DNA from: Axinella damicornis
Taxonomy: Eukaryota; Porifera; Demospongiae; Axinellida; Axinellidae
DNA length: 64,000 bases
Direction of reading: 5' to 3'
Assembly: GCA_963931865.1 (NCBI GenBank)
Contig: OZ007511.1
Coordinates: 3,319,308 to 3,383,307, forward strand
Shown here: positions 58,320 to 63,398 of the stretch, in pieces
How positions within the stretch are numbered: the stretch's first letter is position 1
Layout of the letters: the number at the start of each line of letters is the position of its first letter
Notes under the pieces: generated by a model
Database searches by the model: none
What the model was told of the DNA's origin: nothing
What the model saw: only the letters and a program-made list of their open reading frames with translations
Position numbers and translations under genes: made by a program

Positions 58320-60521
58320 AGTTGTGGAAGTTGAGTTTCAGCAGCCGGTGTACACTGTACCAGAAACAAGTGGTAATGTCACCGTTTGCCTCGTATCCGA
58401 CATCGAGACCAAGACGGACCTGGAAGTTACTGTTACAGCTTCAGAGAAGAATCCTGTGGAGGCTCAAGGTAGCTGGTTTACTTGCGACCACCTGCAGTGT
58501 CGCTTTATCCTGCCCCTTTCCTCCTCCCCTCCCCCTTCCTCCTCCCCCTCCTCCCCTTCCTGCTCCCCTTCCTCCTCCCCTTCCCTCCCCCTTCCTTCCT
58601 CTCTGTTTCCCCACTCCTGCCACGTCTCCTTCAGATGGTATGGACTTCAACCGTGGTACTCCTCGCAGTGTTACCTTCCCCGCTGGTGTTGCAGGCTCAA
58701 CTAGGTGCATTGGAATTGAGATCATAGATGATAATGTCCAGGAGAATGATGAGGGTTTCAACGTGGACTTTGAGTTTGTGGATGGGACGGGAGCACGCAA
58801 GGGTGCAATACCACAGACCATGGTTGTCATCATGGACAATGATAGTAAGTTTATTTCTGTGACCTGGACCCCCTCACTGCCTGCTTTCTTCACTCCATCC
58901 CTCCCTTCGTTTTTTCCTTCCTCCCTCTCACAATTCCTTGCTCCCTCCATCCCTCCATTCCTCCTCCCTCCCTCCTTCGATTCCTTCCTCCCTCCATTAC
59001 TCTTCCCTCCCTCCATTCCTCGTTCCCTCCATCCCTCCCTCCATTCCTCCCTCCCCCTCACCATAAACTCTTAACTGCGTTGTCACATATGCATGAGTAC
59101 AACTCAATGAGGGGAGGGTTAGAACTCCAAAAAAGGAGCTGTACAGTAATAACTTGTAGCCTCGTTCCCAGGCCCACACGCGAAACGCGGAAGTGGGCCT
59201 GGTGACACTTGGCAAAATTCCCGTATGTGCTGAGCTCAGTAGTCTTGATTTCGGGTAGGCGAATCACGTTCGTCCATTTCCAATTACTGCGTAGTAATTA
59301 CATTCTTTACCCCGTGAAAAGTGTAGCCGTTTGATAAAACCGCTGTTCTAGCCTTCAAAACTCACCTCTGGTCGCTCCTTGGCAAGGACGTTCTACTTAG
59401 CCATCACCAACAGCTACCTTTCGCGTGATTTCGAATGCATCCAAGTAAGGAATGTAATCGATTACGCAGTTATGCTGACTGTGCACATACGGGAATTTTG
59501 CCAAGTGTCACCAGGCCCTCTTCCGTGTTCCGCGTGAGGGCCTGGGTACGAGGCTAAATAACTTGGTCCCAATCCATAAACAACTAGAGTTACTATACCA
59601 CAGACAATGCTCAGGTGAAGGTGTTGTTCCTAGGATGGCTTGCTGTGATGCGTCCAGTATAACAGTTTACCATCCCTCCCTCCCTCCATTCCTCCCACCC
59701 CCTCCCCTCCCCCTCCCCCTCCCCCTCCCCCTCCCCCTCCCCCTCCCTCCATTCCTTCCTCCCTCCCCCTCAATCCCTCCCTCCTAGGAGTGGCAGTGCT
59801 GCCTAGCATGCCAAGAATCATAGTACCTGAGGACAACGGCACCGTTACTGTCTGCTTCAGTACCAGTACGGGCATTACTGAACCACTCACAGTGAACGTG
59901 ACTACAGTGCAGAAAACAACAGGAAATATTGCCACTGGTAAGGATTCACTTCTTGTATGTAGTACTGCATCTTTCCTATAGAAAGCTGCCTGTTCAGTGA
60001 TGTTGCTACCTACATTCATATGCACATTTCGTCAGAAATTGTACATGATGCATTTCTAATCCTAATTAGCCCTAACTCACTAACTAAATGGAACGTGTAC
60101 ATTGTTAGATGAAAATGGGCTGGCATCTCAGACAGTATCTGTGCCATCTGATAACACAGCAGATACGTTGATCCGTATTTGACAATTATTATAGAATTGT
60201 GAAGCTGTTGAGTGATCGTAGTCTCACCTCGTGTCGTGTTTCCTCCTCCCAGCTGGTGACGACTACACACCTGCCACACGCACCATCACCTTCCCCATCA
60301 GCAGCACTATCACCACAAGGTGTACCAGTTTTGATATCATTGATGATACCATTGGTCTCGAGGGGAACGAGAGTTTTACTGTCCGAGTTGGAACTAGTGG
60401 ACGGGAGACTTGGGTTACCATCATCGATAATGACAGTACGTTGGCATCGTGTGCGAGAAGAGGAGGAGAGGCTATCTACATTATGTATGACTATACACAT
60501 GACTTGTGTGCACGCACTTAT

Positions 60522-60559
<38 letters not shown>

Positions 60560-63165
60560 CAGTTGTGGAAGTGGAGTTTCAGCAACCGATGTACACTGTA
60601 CCAGAATCCAATGGTACTGCCACCGTGTGCCTCGAGTCAGACATTGAGACCAAGACGGACCTGCAAGTTACTGTTACAGCTTCAGAGAAGACTCCTGTGG
60701 ATGCTCAAGGTAGGTGAAACCACCAACAATCTCCATGTTCAATTACCTGATCTCCTTATCCCCCCACACACACCTACCTTACCCTCCCCCTTCCTCCTCC
60801 TCCTCCCGCTCTCCCTCCTCCTCCTCCTCCTCCTCCTCCTGCTCTCCCTTCCTCCCCCCACTCTCCTTCCCCCCATTCCTGTTCCCCTTCCTCCTCCTCC
60901 TCCCCCCGCTCTCCCTTCCTCCTCCTCCTCCCACTCTCCCTTCCCCTCCCCCCATTCCTGTTCCCCTTCCTCCTCCTCCCCCCGCTCTCCCTCCTCCTCC
61001 TCCTGCTCTCCCTTCCTCCCCCCACTCTCCCTCCCCCCCCCCCCCCATTCCTGTTCCCCTTCCTCCTCCTCCCCCCGCTCTCCCTCCTCCTCCTCCCACT
61101 CTCCCTTCCTCCCCCCATTCCTGTTCCCCTTCCTCCTCCTCCTCCCGCTCTCCCTTCCCCCTCCCCCCATTCATGTTCCCCTTCCTCCTCCTCCCCCCGC
61201 TCTCCCTCCTCCTCCTCCCGCTCTCCCTTCCTCCCCCCACTCTCCTTCCCCCCATTCCTGTTCCCCTTCCTCCTCCTCCTCCCACTCTCCCTTCCCCTCC
61301 CCCCATTCCTGTTCCCCTTCCTCCTCCTCCCCCCGCTCTCCCTCCTCCTCCTCCTCCTGCTCTCCCTTCCTCCCCCCACTCTCCCTCCCCCCCATTCCTG
61401 TTCCCCTTCCTCCTCCTCCCCCCGCTCTCCCTCCTCCTCCTCCCACTCTCCCTTCCTCCCCCCGCTCTCCCCCCCCCCCCCCATTCCTGTTCCCCTTCCT
61501 CCTCCTCCCCCCGCTCTCCCTTCCTCCTCCTCCTCCCGCTCTCCCTTCCCCCTCCCCCCATTCATGTTCCCCTTCCTCCTCCTCCCCCCGCTCTCCCTCC
61601 TCCTCCTCCCGCTCTCCCTTCCTCCCCCCACTCTCCCCCCCCCCCCCCCCATTCCTGTTCCCCTTCCTCTTCCTCCCCCCGCTCTCCCTCCTCCTCCTCC
61701 TCCTCCCGCTCTCCCTCCCCCCCATTCCTGTTCCCCTTCCTCCTCCTCCCTCCGCTCTCCCTTCCTCCTCCTCCTCCCGCTCTCCCTTCTTCCCCCCCAT
61801 TCCTGTTCCCCTTCCTCCTCTTCTTCAGATGGTATGGACTTCAACAGTGGTACTCCTCGCAGTGTTACCTTCCCTGCTGGTGTTGTGGGCTCAACTAGGT
61901 GCATTGGAATTGAGATCATAGACGATAACATTCAAGAGAGTGACGAAGGTTTCAACGTGGACTTTGATTTTGTGAATGGGACGGGAGCACGCAAGGGTGC
62001 AATACCACAGACCATGGTTGTCATCATGGACGATGATGGTATGTTCATTGTGCACAATATAGGGAGAGTTTGTGTCTCTGTCCCTCCCTCCTCTCTGTCC
62101 CTCCCTCCTTCACTCCAGCAATACCTCTTCATTCACCCTTCCCTCCTCCATTCCCTCCCGCACTCCACTCCACCCTGGCCCTCACGTTCACACACTCCAC
62201 CCTCCCCCTCCCTCCTTTTCTCCATCCCTCCCTTCCCACTCCAAACCTCCCTCCCTCCCTATTTTTGGAAACATCTCCCATTGTTGCACATGAGTGTATA
62301 CATACACGGAAGGCCTTTGTCAACATGCTGAGCTATCACATGGCACAAATAAAATTGATCGTCTCTAGGGGCTAGAGAAGATATACCCCCGGTAAAATTT
62401 CAATACATAAAGATACAATGATTCAATTGTTATATCCCTCACTCCATCCCTCCCTCCCTCCTTCCCTCCCTCCTCCTTCCCTCCCTCTTCCCTTTCTCTG
62501 ACCCTCCCTCCCTCCCTCCCTCCCTCCCTCCCTCCCTCCCTCCCTCCCCCTCAATCTCTCCCTCCTAGTTGTGATGGTGATACCTGAAGTGCCGACAGTT
62601 GTTGTACCTGAAGACAACGGCACTGTTACTGTCTGCTACAACACCAGTACCGGCATTACTGAACCACTCACAGTAAACGTGACTACAGTGCAGTATACGA
62701 TGGGAAATATTGCCACTGGTGAGGATTCACTTCTTGTATGTAGCTGTGTGGAAGTACATCTTTCCCAGTGAACTGCCTGTACACATCATCTGATAAGGGT
62801 ACTTCACATAAGATACGCTATCCAGATTTGCCATTCTTCCAGTAATAGAATTGTGAAGCTGTTGAGTGATCATAGTCTCACCTCGTGTCCTGTGTTTCCT
62901 CTTCCCAGCCGATGAGGACTACACCACTGCCACACGCACCATCACCTTCCCCGTCAGCAGCACTAGCACTCGAAGATGTACCAGTTTTGATATCATTGAT
63001 GATGACATTGGTCTCGAGGGGAACGAGAGTTTTACCATACGTGTTGGGACAAGTGGACCACTGTCTTGGGTTACCATCGTTGATGATGACAGTACGTTGG
63101 TATTGTGTGTGAGGAGAGGAGGAGAGGATCTTAAAAGTACACATTGACACACTTACACATTCACA

Positions 63166-63228
<63 letters not shown>

Positions 63229-63398
63229 CTCTCTCTCTCTCTCTCTCTCAGTTGTGGAAGTGGAGTTTCAGCAGTCGAATTACACTGTACCAGAATCAAT
63301 TGGTAATGTCACCGTGTGCCTGGAATCCGACATTGAGACCAAGACGGACCTGCAAGTTACTGTTACAGTTTCAGAGAAGACTCCTGTGGATGCTCAAG
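17587..63398 (+). CDS. Gene 2: giant secreted IgGFc-binding-N / Calx-beta / C2 protein (spliced, 3' end outside window)
   Basis: 66 exons, all joined by phase-1 AG/GT introns; the sum is 12,775 nt, or 4,258 residues, still open at the right edge. Layout: signal peptide (residues 1 to about 20), IgGFc-binding N-terminal domain (33-533), Calx-beta domains 1-26 (534-3509), domain 27 with a C2 exon between its halves (3510-3749), domains 28-31 (3750-4209) and the first half of domain 32. Each Calx-beta domain is two exons. Most copies end in an Asp triplet, the Ca2+-site signature known from Na/Ca exchanger CBD1. The protein is expected to be extracellular and Ca2+-dependent. It lies head to tail with gene 1. 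The best functional guess is a sponge aggregation-factor-like adhesion or allorecognition proteoglycan core; this is inference. Exon calls are from sequence alone and some exons may be alternative. Confidence 0.85.
17684..20383 (+). other. Gene 2 intron 1, 2.7 kb
   Basis: Mostly unique AT-rich sequence. About 18691-18760 resembles one arm of the palindromic insertion at 48441-48699 (GGGATGGGACTGA...GGTTAATGG...GCTTTTTCG). Only short chance ORFs occur on either strand, and no exon was recognised. A large first intron of this kind is a likely site for enhancers, but none was identified. Confidence 0.6.
20384..21886 (+). CDS. Gene 2 exon 2: IgGFc-binding protein N-terminal domain
   Basis: A single 1,503-nt exon, residues 33-533. 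Recognisable blocks are [69 protein letters not shown]...[20 protein letters not shown] and [11 protein letters not shown], in the order of the IgGFc_binding family. In vertebrates this domain starts the mucin-like protein FCGBP; elsewhere it appears at the N-terminus of secreted multidomain proteins. The Cys pairs probably form disulfides. Phase 1 at both ends. Confidence 0.88.
21965..23265 (+). CDS. Gene 2 exons 3-4: Calx-beta domain 1
   Basis: Exons 21965-22117 and 23020-23265. The first half, [20 protein letters not shown]..., is clear. The second half is longer than usual (82 residues) with an Arg-rich insert ([10 protein letters not shown]), two Cys ([14 protein letters not shown]) and a DND end. 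Residues 534-666. Confidence 0.82.
22118..23019 (+). other. Gene 2 intron within domain 1, 0.9 kb
   Basis: A run of about 27 G (22165-22191) lies near the left. CAATGGAGGATTC (about 22150) and GGGTCCTCCCCTG (about 22500) are loosely inverted and might be ends of a hAT-like remnant. No coding evidence was seen. Confidence 0.5.
23333..23396. repeat. CATGTGAC tandem patch with E-box palindromes
   Basis: About six degenerate copies of CATGTGACT; ACATGT/CACATGTG palindromes recur. Confidence 0.7.
24561..24807. mobile_element. TAGCCTCG-family MITE, 247 bp, older copy
   Basis: The ends TAGCCTCGTACCCAGGCCCA and GGCCTGGGAACAAGGCTA are inverted, and the interior shares GGTGACACTTGGCAAAATTC with 59157-59556. 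No target duplication is visible. Confidence 0.75.
25034..26596 (+). CDS. Gene 2 exons 5-6: Calx-beta domain 2
   Basis: Exons 25034-25168 and 26378-26596. First half [18 protein letters not shown]..., second half [17 protein letters not shown]...IFDDDGDG. The second donor is taken at 26597 (gtaagc) rather than 26591 (gtgatg), because it fits the consensus better. Residues 667-784. Confidence 0.85.
25169..26377 (+). other. Gene 2 intron within domain 2, 1.2 kb
   Basis: Contains an inverted-repeat element (25324-25777). The rest is unique sequence without a recognisable exon. Confidence 0.6.
25324..25777. mobile_element. Inverted-repeat element flanked by a ~25-bp duplication
   Basis: GTATTTCCGCAATCAAACACC on the left and GGCGTTTGATCACGGAAATAC on the right are inverted; GTGGCC(A/G)CCCTCG motifs recur inside. 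GCACTTTGCATTGGTCCAGC (about 25299) and GCACTCTGCATTGGTCCAGC (about 25785) flank it directly. Confidence 0.5.
26662..26850. repeat. 12-bp minisatellite, about 15 copies
   Basis: The unit is GTAGGGCACCTG with G/A variants (GTGGGGCACCTG). A further 1.5 copies lie at 28510-28530, on the far side of the next repeats. Confidence 0.9.
26868..27262 (-). mobile_element. Dispersed repeat, minus-strand copy
   Basis: Read on the minus strand it matches 56580-57010 in the same order: CAACCACACTCCTG, GTTGCAACCC, ATTATTACAGCAC-like, GTGTGGTC..AATCTTTGTG-like and AGAGCGATCGAGCAATGGCA. No termini or ORF identify the class. Confidence 0.6.
27590..28440. repeat. 27/33-bp minisatellite
   Basis: The unit is CCACCACGAGTAGGATCGTC plus CCCAGGC-type ends, 27 bp, with 33-bp variants carrying an extra CCCCAT. 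All units are multiples of 3 and stop-free, so it is open on both strands. The minus-strand ORF (27499-28497, 332 codons) is a 9-residue repeat, [13 protein letters not shown]. It is called a minisatellite, not a gene. Confidence 0.85.
28768..29145. mobile_element. TAGCCTCG-family MITE, 378 bp, 9-bp target duplication
   Basis: The ends TAGCCTCGTTCCCAGGCC and CTGGGAATGAGGCTA are inverted. The direct repeat CCAATACTA flanks it at 28759-28767 and 29146-29154. The interior is close to 9066-9462. Confidence 0.88.
29192..29580. mobile_element. TACCGTATA-type MITE, TA-flanked
   Basis: CTGTATAGCGGGTTATTTTC and GAAAATAACCCGCTATACGG are inverted with TA outside each end; GGGTGGAAATTTTTGTG/GGTGGAAAATTTCGTG recur inside. 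Confidence 0.75.
29670..30605. repeat. VNTR with units of about 55-75 bp
   Basis: Repeats of GATCCATGTAACCTCATTCC, AAGATCAATCCGTCCTGGTC and GTTACTCTTTAGACCAGGGG in variable combinations, interrupted by unrelated sequence at about 30290-30432. No coding signal. Confidence 0.85.
30699..31052. mobile_element. hAT-like non-autonomous element
   Basis: The left end CAGTGGCGGCGCCGCC and right end GCCGCTGCCGCCCCTG are inverted with mismatches, starting CA and ending TG. AATAC flanks both ends but a full 8-bp duplication is not clear. A 38-codon ORF inside has no known domain. Confidence 0.45.
31101..32210. repeat. 40-bp satellite array, 28 copies
   Basis: The unit is GAACAACCATAATGTTACCT followed by GGGTAAACATTATACCATCT. 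Copies start every 40 bp from 31101 to 32181; most differ only at ACCA/GCCG, and the last is degenerate. AATGTTACC...GGGTAAACATT is a near-palindrome with a GTAAACA forkhead-type core. Confidence 0.97.
32336..32753 (+). CDS. Gene 2 exons 7-8: Calx-beta domain 3
   Basis: Exons 32336-32485 and 32553-32753, separated by a 67-nt intron. The first exon has a 4-residue prefix (EPQE) compared with the following copies. [16 protein letters not shown]..., then [17 protein letters not shown]...EITDDD. Residues 785-901. Confidence 0.9.
32828..33232 (+). CDS. Gene 2 exons 9-10: Calx-beta domain 4
   Basis: Exons 32828-32965 and 33032-33232. [17 protein letters not shown]... and ...[17 protein letters not shown]...DDD. 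It is part of a 476-479-bp tandem unit in which the introns are duplicated as well as the exons. Confidence 0.9.
33304..33708 (+). CDS. Gene 2 exons 11-12: Calx-beta domain 5
   Basis: Exons 33304-33441 and 33508-33708, exactly 476 bp after domain 4. The first half has SESDGF where domain 4 has SESGGF; the second half has [13 protein letters not shown]. Confidence 0.9.
33780..34184 (+). CDS. Gene 2 exons 13-14: Calx-beta domain 6
   Basis: Exons 33780-33917 and 33984-34184, 476 bp after domain 5 and nearly identical to it. The intron that follows matches the one after domain 3 instead, which marks an unequal-crossover junction. Confidence 0.9.
34259..34978 (+). CDS. Gene 2 exons 15-16: Calx-beta domain 7
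   Basis: Exons 34259-34396 and 34778-34978. The first half ([11 protein letters not shown]) and second half ([14 protein letters not shown]...[15 protein letters not shown]...) diverge from domains 3-6; the mid-domain intron is longer (381 nt, no repeat seen). Confidence 0.9.
35095..35247. repeat. (GT)n microsatellite
   Basis: GT/GC dinucleotide run. The Cys/Val and His/Thr ORFs over it are artefacts. Confidence 0.95.
35320..35946. mobile_element. Foldback element with internal GGTGAGCGATT repeats
   Basis: The left arm (CCCAGCCTTT...CACTTTGTACTTTGCAGTCA...CGTTTTCGCTTAATTGGAGC) is complementary to the right arm (GCTCCAATTAAAGCGAAAAC...GACTGCAAGGTACAAAGTG...AAAGCTGGG). The centre carries degenerate GGTGAGCGATTCAAGC repeats in both orientations. 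Confidence 0.65.
37170..37222. mobile_element. 53-bp MITE with perfect 9-bp target duplication
   Basis: The ends TAGTCTCGGTACCAGACCCT and AGGGTCTGGTACCGAGACTA are inverted around a GC-rich spacer of about 13 bp. TGTCCCATC flanks both sides (37161-37169 and 37223-37231). Confidence 0.88.
37706..38218 (+). CDS. Gene 2 exons 17-18: Calx-beta domain 8 (type A)
   Basis: Exons 37706-37843 and 38018-38218. [17 protein letters not shown]... and [19 protein letters not shown]...PMEDFF...EIVDDD. It is the first type-A domain (138+201 nt) of the A/B two-domain repeat. A pyrimidine-rich mid-domain intron follows the donor GTACGT. Confidence 0.9.
38476..38887 (+). CDS. Gene 2 exons 19-20: Calx-beta domain 9 (type B)
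   Basis: Exons 38476-38616 and 38684-38887 (141+204 nt, the type-B signature). [19 protein letters not shown]... and [18 protein letters not shown]...TITDDD. The intron between the halves is 67 nt. Confidence 0.9.
39060..39595 (+). CDS. Gene 2 exons 21-22: Calx-beta domain 10 (type A)
   Basis: Exons 39060-39197 and 39395-39595. It differs from domain 8 by NENDGTV, DGMDFTG, FPAGGDD and PTEDFF. Asp triplet present. Confidence 0.9.
39859..40283 (+). CDS. Gene 2 exons 23-24: Calx-beta domain 11 (type B)
   Basis: Exons 39859-39999 and 40080-40283. TESDGAVVM in the first half; [11 protein letters not shown] in the second. The acceptor of the second half is in TTTCTTCAG, shared by the type-B copies 9-17 and 21-25. 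Confidence 0.9.
40452..40990 (+). CDS. Gene 2 exons 25-26: Calx-beta domain 12 (type A)
   Basis: Exons 40452-40589 and 40790-40990. Apparently identical in protein to domain 14, including flanking intron sequence, 1,394 bp apart. Confidence 0.9.
41253..41677 (+). CDS. Gene 2 exons 27-28: Calx-beta domain 13 (type B)
   Basis: Exons 41253-41393 and 41474-41677. [11 protein letters not shown] and STSTGTATG distinguish it from domain 11; it matches domain 15. Confidence 0.9.
41846..42384 (+). CDS. Gene 2 exons 29-30: Calx-beta domain 14 (type A)
   Basis: Exons 41846-41983 and 42184-42384. Near-identical copy of domain 12; the two units differ mainly in the length of a GT run after the second exon. 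Confidence 0.9.
42649..43073 (+). CDS. Gene 2 exons 31-32: Calx-beta domain 15 (type B)
   Basis: Exons 42649-42789 and 42870-43073. Near-identical copy of domain 13, with the same duplicated intron. Confidence 0.9.
43250..43792 (+). CDS. Gene 2 exons 33-34: Calx-beta domain 16 (type A)
   Basis: Exons 43250-43387 and 43592-43792. MVRKLGQ replaces MVRKIGQ and PTENFF replaces PTEDFF, so one acidic residue of the mid-domain cluster is lost. Confidence 0.9.
44066..44477 (+). CDS. Gene 2 exons 35-36: Calx-beta domain 17 (type B)
   Basis: Exons 44066-44206 and 44274-44477. The second half has [15 protein letters not shown] and IGAGGTATA. Confidence 0.9.
44649..45176 (+). CDS. Gene 2 exons 37-38: Calx-beta domain 18 (type A)
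   Basis: Exons 44649-44786 and 44976-45176. SSGSGVG at the exon junction; PTENFF as in domain 16. Confidence 0.9.
45446..46868 (+). CDS. Gene 2 exons 39-40: Calx-beta domain 19 (type B, last of the 1.39-kb series)
   Basis: Exons 45446-45586 and 46665-46868. [11 protein letters not shown]..., then [19 protein letters not shown]...NPEEF.... The mid-domain intron has expanded to 1.08 kb. The second half is more divergent than in domains 9-17. Confidence 0.88.
45587..46664 (+). other. Gene 2 intron within domain 19, 1.1 kb
   Basis: AATAATGCGTCGCA (about 45796) and TGAGCGACGCATAATTA (about 46201) are inverted and may bound an element of about 420 bp. Otherwise unique; no exon was recognised. Confidence 0.45.
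47064..47927 (+). CDS. Gene 2 exons 41-42: Calx-beta domain 20 (type C)
   Basis: Exons 47064-47195 and 47730-47927 (132+198 nt). [19 protein letters not shown]... and [18 protein letters not shown]...ISIADVGG. The terminal Asp triplet is replaced by ADVG, so the Ca2+ site is probably weakened. A 534-nt intron without recognised features splits it. Confidence 0.88.
48009..48424 (+). CDS. Gene 2 exons 43-44: Calx-beta domain 21 (type B)
   Basis: Exons 48009-48149 and 48221-48424. TESDGAVVM; the second half has [11 protein letters not shown] and [14 protein letters not shown]. Confidence 0.9.
48425..49727 (+). other. Gene 2 intron between domains 21 and 22, 1.3 kb
   Basis: The equivalent introns in the neighbouring units are only 195 nt (46869-47063 and 51134-51327). 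The extra ~1.1 kb (about 48441-49540) is an insertion that starts with a large palindrome and carries an (AAAG)n patch at 49290-49320. ORFs at 48889-49227 and 49264-49506 have no recognisable domain. Confidence 0.7.
48441..48699. mobile_element. Near-perfect palindrome, arms of about 110 bp
   Basis: CTAGAAACAAAAAATTTTCT...CCTCAGTCCCATCCCAT is mirrored by ATGGGATGGGACTGAGG...AGAAAATTTTTTCTTTCTAG around a loop of about 30 bp. The arms contain GTGATGGCCACCCCGATCGA and its complement. A diverged single arm is at about 18691-18760. Confidence 0.85.
49728..50636 (+). CDS. Gene 2 exons 45-46: Calx-beta domain 22 (type C)
   Basis: Exons 49728-49859 and 50439-50636, split by a 579-nt intron. [17 protein letters not shown]... 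and [12 protein letters not shown]...ADVGG. A duplicate of it lies exactly 1,600 bp downstream. Confidence 0.88.
50718..51133 (+). CDS. Gene 2 exons 47-48: Calx-beta domain 23 (type B)
   Basis: Exons 50718-50858 and 50930-51133. TESQDAVVM in the first half; otherwise as domain 21. Confidence 0.9.
51328..52236 (+). CDS. Gene 2 exons 49-50: Calx-beta domain 24 (type C)
   Basis: Exons 51328-51459 and 52039-52236, with a 579-nt intron as in domain 22. Protein nearly identical to domain 22, again ending ADVGG. Confidence 0.88.
52318..52741 (+). CDS. Gene 2 exons 51-52: Calx-beta domain 25 (type B)
   Basis: Exons 52318-52458 and 52538-52741. [11 protein letters not shown] and GAGSTATA. The intron before its second half has the longer CACCTGAGC form of the 37-45 kb series, a mosaic of both repeat series. 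Confidence 0.9.
52925..53467 (+). CDS. Gene 2 exons 53-54: Calx-beta domain 26 (type A)
   Basis: Exons 52925-53062 and 53267-53467. [17 protein letters not shown]... and DGMDFTGIV...[10 protein letters not shown]. It is the last type-A copy, detached from the main A/B series. The mid-domain intron has a poly-C run at about 53189-53211. Confidence 0.9.
53720..54325. mobile_element. Probable TACCGTATA-type MITE, left end unclear
   Basis: The right end CCCGCTATACGGTA (to about 54325) and subterminal GCCAAATTAAA / TTTAATTTGGCG motifs match the elements at 10260 and 977. On the left, TTTTTTAATTTGGCAAATTT at about 53721 is related but no clean terminus is seen. Confidence 0.5.
55160..55365. repeat. 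CCCT/TTCC polypyrimidine tract with an 80-bp internal duplication
   Basis: TTCCCACTCCCTCCCTCCC...TTCGTCCATCCTTCCC occurs twice in tandem. It runs into the acceptor at 55365. Confidence 0.85.
55366..58227 (+). CDS. Gene 2 exons 55 and 57: Calx-beta domain 27 (type D1), interrupted by a C2 exon
   Basis: First half 55366-55515 ([20 protein letters not shown]...), second half 58045-58227 ([16 protein letters not shown]...[13 protein letters not shown]...TIVDDD). Both halves belong to the same subtype, as shown by domains 29 and 31, where the equivalent halves are adjacent. Each half has one Cys. The in-frame C2 exon (57184-57570) lies between them. Confidence 0.85.
55516..57183 (+). other. Gene 2 intron upstream of the C2 exon, 1.7 kb
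   Basis: 55590-55860 is a degenerate palindrome-rich block (GGACATCCTGG / CCAGGATGTCC). A dispersed repeat lies at 56580-57010. The rest appears unique; short ORFs have no recognisable domain. Confidence 0.6.
56580..57010 (+). mobile_element. Dispersed repeat, plus-strand copy
   Basis: Same order of blocks as the inverted copy at 26868-27262 (CAACCACACTCCTG, GTTGCAACCC, GTGTGGTC..AATCTTTGTG, CGAGCAATGGCAGC, ATCTCCACCACCA). Ends about 170 bp before the C2 exon. Confidence 0.6.
57184..57570 (+). CDS. Gene 2 exon 56: C2 domain
   Basis: A 387-nt phase 1-1 exon, 129 residues. [13 protein letters not shown] opens the first strand; [14 protein letters not shown] is loop 1 with two Asp; [13 protein letters not shown] is the typical C2 strand; [12 protein letters not shown] is loop 3 with its Asp cluster. 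The acidic residues expected for Ca2+ binding are therefore present. C2 domains are mostly intracellular lipid or Ca2+ binders, so finding one in a secreted protein is uncommon. It has 129 residues rather than the usual 100-130 minus extras; the Cys-containing tail ([12 protein letters not shown]) is unusual. It could be a cassette exon. Confidence 0.8.
57838..57956. repeat. Tandem repeat of CAGTGTCCTGCAATCCTCA
   Basis: About six degenerate copies with variable length, in the intron after the C2 exon. Confidence 0.8.
58322..58844 (+). CDS. Gene 2 exons 58-59: Calx-beta domain 28 (type D2)
   Basis: Exons 58322-58468 and 58635-58844. [20 protein letters not shown]... and [18 protein letters not shown]...RCIGIEIID...MDNDS. 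One Cys in each half; DND end. The acceptor of the first half follows a (CA)n tract rather than pyrimidines. Confidence 0.88.
58845..59787 (+). other. Gene 2 intron between domains 28 and 29, 0.9 kb
   Basis: (CTCC)n-rich 58870-59060, a 400-bp MITE (59157-59556) and a second polypyrimidine tract (59668-59787) up to the acceptor. Confidence 0.75.
59157..59556. mobile_element. TAGCCTCG-family MITE, 400 bp, 9-bp target duplication
   Basis: The ends TAGCCTCGTTCCCAGGCCC and GGGCCTGGGTACGAGGCTA are inverted. AATAACTTG flanks both sides (59148-59156 and 59557-59565). Complementarity continues through GGTGACACTTGGCAAAATTC. Confidence 0.9.
59788..60435 (+). CDS. Gene 2 exons 60-61: Calx-beta domain 29 (type D1)
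   Basis: Exons 59788-59937 and 60253-60435, separated by a 315-nt intron without C2 or repeats. [17 protein letters not shown]... and [13 protein letters not shown]...IIDNDS. Confidence 0.88.
60563..62038 (+). CDS. Gene 2 exons 62-63: Calx-beta domain 30 (type D2)
   Basis: Exons 60563-60709 and 61829-62038. [19 protein letters not shown]... and [13 protein letters not shown]...MDDDG. The mid-domain intron is 1.1 kb of polypyrimidine repeats. Confidence 0.88.
60775..61825 (+). repeat. 1-kb polypyrimidine minisatellite
   Basis: Units of roughly 50-120 bp built from CCCCCATTCCTGTTCCCCTT, CCTCCTCCTC and CCCGCTCTCCCTCC blocks, over 95% C+T on the + strand. It ends directly at the acceptor of the exon at 61829. 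Pro/Ser and Gly/Arg/Glu ORFs across it are artefacts. Confidence 0.95.
62039..62568 (+). other. Gene 2 intron between domains 30 and 31, 0.5 kb
   Basis: CCTCC-rich segments at 62080-62270 and (CCCT)n at 62440-62560 lead into the acceptor. No other feature was seen. Confidence 0.75.
62569..63091 (+). CDS. Gene 2 exons 64-65: Calx-beta domain 31 (type D1)
   Basis: Exons 62569-62718 and 62909-63091. [17 protein letters not shown]... and [16 protein letters not shown]...[13 protein letters not shown]...TIVDDD. Closest to domain 27. Confidence 0.88.
63166..63250. repeat. (CA)n(CT)n microsatellite
   Basis: AC dinucleotides followed by CT dinucleotides, ending at the acceptor of the exon at 63252. 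Confidence 0.95.
63252..63398 (+). CDS. Gene 2 exon 66: first half of Calx-beta domain 32 (type D2)
   Basis: [20 protein letters not shown]..., 147 nt, phase 1-1, donor GTACGT. The second-half exon (expected DGMDF-type) is beyond the right edge, so the gene continues. Confidence 0.88.

Noticed and set aside
60563..61931. Pro/Ser-rich (+) and Gly/Arg/Glu-rich (-) ORFs of 250-450 codons
   Set aside because: They arise from the polypyrimidine minisatellite; the real exons in this interval are 60563-60709 and 61829-62038.
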